From Paracidovorax wautersii (lineage in GTDB: Bacteria; Pseudomonadota; Gammaproteobacteria; Burkholderiales; Burkholderiaceae_C): a DNA stretch of 64,000 nt. The DNA lies in the NCBI RefSeq assembly GCF_031453675.1, contig NZ_JAVIZX010000001.1, positions 1,753,501-1,817,500 of the forward strand, in the 5' to 3' direction. Below, in pieces: positions 60,061 to 64,000 of the stretch. The notes under the pieces were generated by a model that made no database searches, was not told where the DNA came from, and was given only the letters and a program-made list of their open reading frames with translations. The translations under genes and the position numbers were made by a program. Each line of letters starts with the position of its first letter. Positions within the stretch are counted from its first letter, which is position 1.

Positions 60061-61929
60061 GTGTCAAGCTCCAAATCCTCGCTCGCAGCGCTCACGCTGG
60101 GTGCCATCGGTGTCGTGTACGGCGACATCGGAACCAGCGTCCTGTACGCGGTCAAAGAGATTTTCGGCTCGGGCCATGTGCCCTTCACGCCGGGCAACAT
60201 CTACGGGGTGCTGTCCATCCTGTTCTGGACGCTGACGGTCATCGTCTCCCTCAAGTACGTGGTCCTGGTGCTGCGGGCCGACAACCACGGAGAGGGCGGG
60301 CTGGTGGCCATGTTGGCGCTCGCTTCGCAGGCGGTGAAGGACAAGCCCCGCCTGCGCAAGGCGCTGCTGGCCGTGGGCATCTTCGGCACCTGCCTGTTCT
60401 ATGGCGACGGCGTCATCACGCCGGCCATTTCGGTGCTGTCCGCCGTCGAGGGGCTGGAGGTGGTGTCGCCCCATTTCCGCAAGGCGGTCATTCCGCTCAC
60501 GCTGGCGGTGCTGTTCTGCCTGTTTGCCGTGCAAAAGCGCGGCACGGCGGGGATCGGGCGCTATTTCGGGCCGATCACCCTGCTCTGGTTCCTGACCCTG
60601 GCCGCGCTCGGCGTCCCGCACATCGTCGGCCACCCCGAGATCCTCGGTGCCTTAAGCCCGCACCACGCGCTGGGCTTCATCTGGAACAACCCGGGCATCA
60701 GCTTCATCATCCTGGGCGCGGTGGTGCTTTGCGTGACCGGGGCCGAGGCGCTCTATGCCGACCTGGGCCACTTCGGCAAGAAGCCCATCCGCCTGGCCTG
60801 GTTCAGCGTGGCGATGCCGGCGCTCACGATCAACTACTTCGGCCAGGGCGCGCTGCTGCTGGCCGAGCCCGAGGCCGTCAAGAACCCGTTCTACATGATG
60901 GCCCCCGACTGGGCGCTGATCCCCCTGGTGGTCATGGCGACGATGGCGACGGTCATCGCCTCGCAGGCGCTGATCACCGGCGCCTTCAGCGTGACCAAGC
61001 AGGTCATCCAGCTGGGCTATCTGCCGCGCCTGAACATCCTGCACACCAGCGTGCGCGACACCGGCCAGATCTACATGCCCTTCGTGAACTGGGTGCTGTT
61101 CGTCGCCATCGTGCTGGCGGTGGTGATGTTCCGCTCCAGCAGCAACCTCGCAGCCGCGTACGGCATCGCCGTCACGCTGGACATGCTGATCACCACGGTG
61201 CTCACCTTCTTCGTGATCCGCTACGGCTGGGGCTATCCGCTGGCGCTGTGCCTCGGCGCCACCGGCTTCTTCTTCGTGGTGGACCTGGCCTTCTTCAGCT
61301 CCAACCTGCTCAAGCTGTTCGACGGCGGCTGGTTCCCGCTCATGATCGGCTGCATCGTCTTCACGCTGATGATGACCTGGAAGCGCGGCCGGGAGCTGCT
61401 CAACGACAAGCTGCGCGAGGAGGCCATCGACCTCAAGGACTTCCTCACCGCCGTGTTCATCAACCCGCCCACGCGGGTGGAGGGCACGGCCGTGTTCCTC
61501 ACAGCCGACACCGGCTCGGTGCCCAACGCCCTGCTGCACAACCTGAAGCACAACAAGGTGCTGCACCAGCAGAACCTGTTCGTCACGGTGCGCAACCACC
61601 AGACGCCCTGGATCGGGCTGGACAAGCGCCTGCAGGTCGAGCCGCTGGGCAGCGACTGCTGGCAGGTGATCGTGCACTACGGCTTCAAGAACGACCCCGA
61701 CCTGCCCCGGGCGCTGGAGCTCATGCGGGGCCGCGGCTGCGAGCTGGAGACCATGACGACCAGCTACTTCCTGTCGCGCGACGTCGTCATTCCCACCATC
61801 GGCAGCGGCATGGCGCCCTGGCGCGAAAAGCTCTTCGCCCAGATGCACCACAACGCCAGCGGCGCGGCGGGCTTCCTCAACCTGCCGAGTAACGCCGTGG
61901 TGGAGCTGGGCTCGAAGATCGAAATCTAG
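60061..61929 (+). CDS. kup: Low-affinity potassium transporter Kup
   Basis: Inner-membrane K+/H+ symporter. The 622 aa product starts at a GTG (60061) as [20 protein letters not shown], with [20 protein letters not shown] next, the hallmark of the KUP/HAK/KT family. About twelve hydrophobic helices follow, with [60 protein letters not shown] and the cytoplasmic C-terminal domain (about 450-622). Length matches E. coli Kup (622 aa). It is the second K+ uptake system here besides TrkAH. Confidence 0.95.
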   Translation: MSSSKSSLAALTLGAIGVVYGDIGTSVLYAVKEIFGSGHVPFTPGNIYGVLSILFWTLTVIVSLKYVVLVLRADNHGEGGLVAMLALASQAVKDKPRLRKALLAVGIFGTCLFYGDGVITPAISVLSAVEGLEVVSPHFRKAVIPLTLAVLFCLFAVQKRGTAGIGRYFGPITLLWFLTLAALGVPHIVGHPEILGALSPHHALGFIWNNPGISFIILGAVVLCVTGAEALYADLGHFGKKPIRLAWFSVAMPALTINYFGQGALLLAEPEAVKNPFYMMAPDWALIPLVVMATMATVIASQALITGAFSVTKQVIQLGYLPRLNILHTSVRDTGQIYMPFVNWVLFVAIVLAVVMFRSSSNLAAAYGIAVTLDMLITTVLTFFVIRYGWGYPLALCLGATGFFFVVDLAFFSSNLLKLFDGGWFPLMIGCIVFTLMMTWKRGRELLNDKLREEAIDLKDFLTAVFINPPTRVEGTAVFLTADTGSVPNALLHNLKHNKVLHQQNLFVTVRNHQTPWIGLDKRLQVEPLGSDCWQVIVHYGFKNDPDLPRALELMRGRGCELETMTTSYFLSRDVVIPTIGSGMAPWREKLFAQMHHNASGAAGFLNLPSNAVVELGSKIEI

Positions 61930-62008
61930 GCCGCGGGGCTGCCGGTCCTGCACGGGGGCTGCGTATGCCTGCAGTCGCTTGCCGCCGATGGAGTCCAGGG
62001 TTTGAGGT

Positions 62009-62058
62009 GTTTTTGGCATCTAGCCCAATATCCATAAGCGCAAGCAGCTATCAATTTT
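62009..62058 (-). repeat. Dispersed repeat between kup and benE (clear copy)
   Basis: On the reverse strand TCAAAATTGATAGCTGCTTG, CGCTTATGGATATTGGGCTA, GATGCCAAAA: an almost ideal copy. It is oriented against the flanking genes and separates kup from benE. Confidence 0.85.
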
Positions 62059-62119
62059 GAATATGACGTGGTGGGCGGTGCGCCCAGCGCGCCTGCTGCT
62101 GCGGGCAGAATGCGCGCCC

Positions 62120-63307
62120 ATGCCGTTTTTCAAAGATCTGAGCCTGTCCACTGCGACCGCGGGCTTCGTTTCCGTTCTGGTGGGCTTCACCAGTTCCGTC
62201 GCCATCGTGTTCCAGGCGGCCCAGGCCTTCCATGCCACGCCGCAGCAGATCACGTCCTGGATGTGGGCGCTGGGGCTCGGCATGGGGCTGTGTTCCCTGG
62301 TTCCATCGCTCTGGCTGCGCCAGCCGGTGATGGTGGCCTGGTCCACCCCAGGCGCGGCGGTGCTGGCCACCGCCGGCCTGGCGGGTGGTTTCACCATGGG
62401 CGAGGCCATCGGCGCCTTCATGGCCTGTGCCGTGCTCATCACGCTGGCCGGTGCCACGGGCTGGTTCGAGCGGGTGATGAACCGCATCCCGGTGGAGATC
62501 GCCTCGGCCCTGCTGGCCGGCGTACTCACACGCTTCGGACTGCAGGCCTTCAACGCCGCCGAAACCGGCCTGAGCCTGATCCTGGTCATGCTCGCCGGCT
62601 ATGTGCTGGCGCGGCGGTGGTTGCCCCGGTACGCCGTCGTGCTGACCTTGGCGCTGGGCATCGGCTGGACGGCGGCGCAGGGTCAGATGCAATGGGCGGC
62701 GGTGCACCTGGGGCTGGCCATGCCGGTGTTCACGGCACCCACCTTCAGCGTGGCAGCACTGGTCAGCCTGGCTTTGCCGCTCTTCGTGGTGACGATGGCG
62801 TCGCAGAACCTGCCGGGGGTGGCCGTCATGCGCGCGACCGGCTACCACCTCCCCGTGTCCAGGCTCATCACCATGACCGGAGTCGTTACCTTGGTGCTGG
62901 CACCCTTCGGCGCATTCGCCCTGAATTTCAGCGCCATCACCGCGGCCATCTGCATGGGACCGGAGGCCCATGAAGACCGCACTCGGCGCTACACCGCAGC
63001 GGCCGCCTGCGGCTTCTTCTATATAGGGATCGGCATCTTCGGTGCCGTCGTCACGGGGGTGCTGTCGGCTTTCCCGCGCGAACTCGTCGTGGGCATTGCA
63101 GGCCTGGCACTGCTGGGAACCATCGGCACGGCCCTGTCGACCGCGTTGCGCGCCGAGGCGCACCGCGAAGCGGCGCTCATCACCTTCCTGGTCACCTTGA
63201 GCGGCGTGGTGCTTGCAGGTGTGGGCTCGGCCTTCTGGGGCGTGGTCGCCGGCAGCATCGCGCTATTTGTGCAACAGTACGGGCGTCGGCCTGCGCAAAG
63301 CGCGTGA
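62120..63307 (+). CDS. benE: Benzoate/H+ symporter family transporter
   Basis: Inner-membrane transporter of the BenE family. The 395 aa product starts MPFFKDLSLSTATAGFVSVL with LVGFTSSVAIVFQAAQAFHA. About eleven to twelve helices are visible, with FVVTMASQNLPGVAVMRATG, GYHLPVSRLITMTGVVTLVL and LNFSAITAAICMGPEAHEDR, the last two being highly typical of BenE. The ATG at 62120 was chosen because the frame upstream (from 62057) runs into the repeat and is not family sequence. No benzoate catabolic genes lie nearby, so the natural substrate may differ. Confidence 0.9.
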   Translation: MPFFKDLSLSTATAGFVSVLVGFTSSVAIVFQAAQAFHATPQQITSWMWALGLGMGLCSLVPSLWLRQPVMVAWSTPGAAVLATAGLAGGFTMGEAIGAFMACAVLITLAGATGWFERVMNRIPVEIASALLAGVLTRFGLQAFNAAETGLSLILVMLAGYVLARRWLPRYAVVLTLALGIGWTAAQGQMQWAAVHLGLAMPVFTAPTFSVAALVSLALPLFVVTMASQNLPGVAVMRATGYHLPVSRLITMTGVVTLVLAPFGAFALNFSAITAAICMGPEAHEDRTRRYTAAAACGFFYIGIGIFGAVVTGVLSAFPRELVVGIAGLALLGTIGTALSTALRAEAHREAALITFLVTLSGVVLAGVGSAFWGVVAGSIALFVQQYGRRPAQSA

Positions 63308-63332
63308 GGCCCCTCTCTTTACCGTGCTCTCC

Positions 63333-64000
63333 ATGAATATCCTCTTCATCGCCGATCCCATCGAGCATTTCAAGATCTACAAGGACACCACCTTCGCCAT
63401 GATGCGCGAGGCGCAGCGGCGCGGCCACACCATCGCTGTCTGCGAACCGCAGCACATCCACTGGCAGCGCGGTAGCAAGGTCATGGCCCGGGTGCGGGAC
63501 ATCACGCTGAGCGGCCAGCCCGATGAGTGGTTCACCGTCCAGGGCACCCGGCTTGTTCCCCTGGCGGAATTCGGTGCCGTGCTGATGCGCAAGGACCCGC
63601 CGTTCGACAGCGAGTACTTCTACGCCACCCATCTGCTGGAGCAGGCAGAGCGGGACGGCGCCCGCGTCTTCAACAAGCCCCGCTCGCTGCGTGACCACCC
63701 TGAAAAGCTCGCGATCATGGAATTTCCGCAGTTCATCGGCCCCACGCTGGTGACGCGAGACGCTGAAGACATCCGCCGCTTCCATGTGGAACACCGCGAC
63801 ATCATCCTCAAGCCCCTGGACGGCATGGGCGGCATGGGCATCTTCCGGGTCGGACCGGACGGCATGAACCTGGGCAGCATCATCGAGACGCTCAACAAGG
63901 GCGGCGCCGAAAGCGTGATGGTGCAGAAATTCCTCCCCGAAATCGCCGCAGGCGACAAACGCGTTCTGGTCATCGGCGGCAAGCCCGTGCCCTATAGCCT
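63333..64000 (+). CDS. gshB: Glutathione synthetase (3' end cut by window edge)
   Basis: ATP-grasp ligase that adds glycine to gamma-glutamylcysteine, the second step of glutathione synthesis. 222 codons are present of about 315. Motifs are MNILFIADPIEHFKIYKDTT, VLMRKDPPFDSEYFYATHLL, RSLRDHPEKLAIMEFPQFIG, IILKPLDGMGGMGIFRV (ATP-binding loop) and VMVQKFLPEIAAGDKRVLVI. The ATG at 63333 gives the family start. The frame stays open to the window end. gshA lies upstream at 58579. Confidence 0.95.
   Translation, partial: MNILFIADPIEHFKIYKDTTFAMMREAQRRGHTIAVCEPQHIHWQRGSKVMARVRDITLSGQPDEWFTVQGTRLVPLAEFGAVLMRKDPPFDSEYFYATHLLEQAERDGARVFNKPRSLRDHPEKLAIMEFPQFIGPTLVTRDAEDIRRFHVEHRDIILKPLDGMGGMGIFRVGPDGMNLGSIIETLNKGGAESVMVQKFLPEIAAGDKRVLVIGGKPVPYS

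Noticed and set aside
1..64000. tRNA, rRNA, CRISPR, insertion sequence, prophage or origin
   Set aside because: The intergenic gaps are short and were read through. None shows a tRNA-like cloverleaf, regularly spaced repeats, a transposase or integrase, or DnaA-box clusters.

Overview
The window looks like chromosomal DNA of a Comamonadaceae betaproteobacterium, most likely Acidovorax or Paracidovorax. The grounds are very high GC, the betaproteobacterial gene order fur / bamE-dapB-exbB-exbD / leuS-lptE-holA / proA / trkA-trkH / gshA, the hpf-ptsN-hprK block, and a dispersed repeat (core GATAGCTGCTTGCGCTT) that I associate with this family from memory. I see no tRNA, rRNA, CRISPR array, transposase or prophage gene. 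It is mostly a housekeeping region with one iron-linked accessory block.

Layout. 1-4846: 5' part of tkt (cut by the window edge), speD overlapping a MurU-like nucleotidyltransferase gene, an unknown membrane protein, pepP. 4843-15563: metal/iron block. It holds a membrane protein, azurin, a FecBCD-type ABC importer with a weak Fur-like site, a divergent two-component system, a DUF4198 protein, a four-EF-hand lipoprotein and a haemoglobin/transferrin-type TonB receptor behind a strong Fur-box-like palindrome. The receptor gene has an apparent one-base frameshift. 15732-23410: pyk, a DUF481 outer-membrane protein, fba, and a split transhydrogenase operon (pntAA, pntAB, pntB) carrying two extra unknown genes. 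23553-32614: fadD coupled to an RCC1-repeat gene, mtnN, corA, a tsaB-rimI-UDG-like operon whose glycosylase-like member has lost key motifs, and dacB with an apparent one-base frameshift. 32897-40691: a GDSL lipoprotein behind a TetR-like palindrome, ompW, a degenerate GDSL protein, tsaC, purK, purE, cnoX, purC. 41060-47564: hpf, ptsN, hprK, fur, bamE, dapB, exbB, exbD and a mechanosensitive channel. 47855-64000: leuS, lptE, holA, an FAD oxidoreductase, a small unknown gene, proA, trkA, trkH, gshA, kup, benE and the 5' part of gshB.

How the genes fit together. Fur, ExbB/ExbD, the TonB receptor and the ABC importer make a plausible iron (haem or siderophore) uptake circuit. TrkA/TrkH, Kup, the mechanosensitive channel and GshA/GshB cover potassium, osmotic and glutathione homeostasis. 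TsaB and TsaC make the tRNA t6A modification, and PurE, PurK and PurC make purines. tkt, pyk and fba belong to central carbon metabolism.

The most unusual signal is the dispersed palindromic repeat. Clear copies lie between genes, where they form hairpins or supply stop codons and leaders. At least two clear copies sit in frame inside conserved genes (the murU-like gene and cnoX) and add short repeat-encoded peptides, much as Rickettsia palindromic elements do. Two conserved genes carry an apparent extra base in a G/C run, which is either sequencing error or real inactivation.
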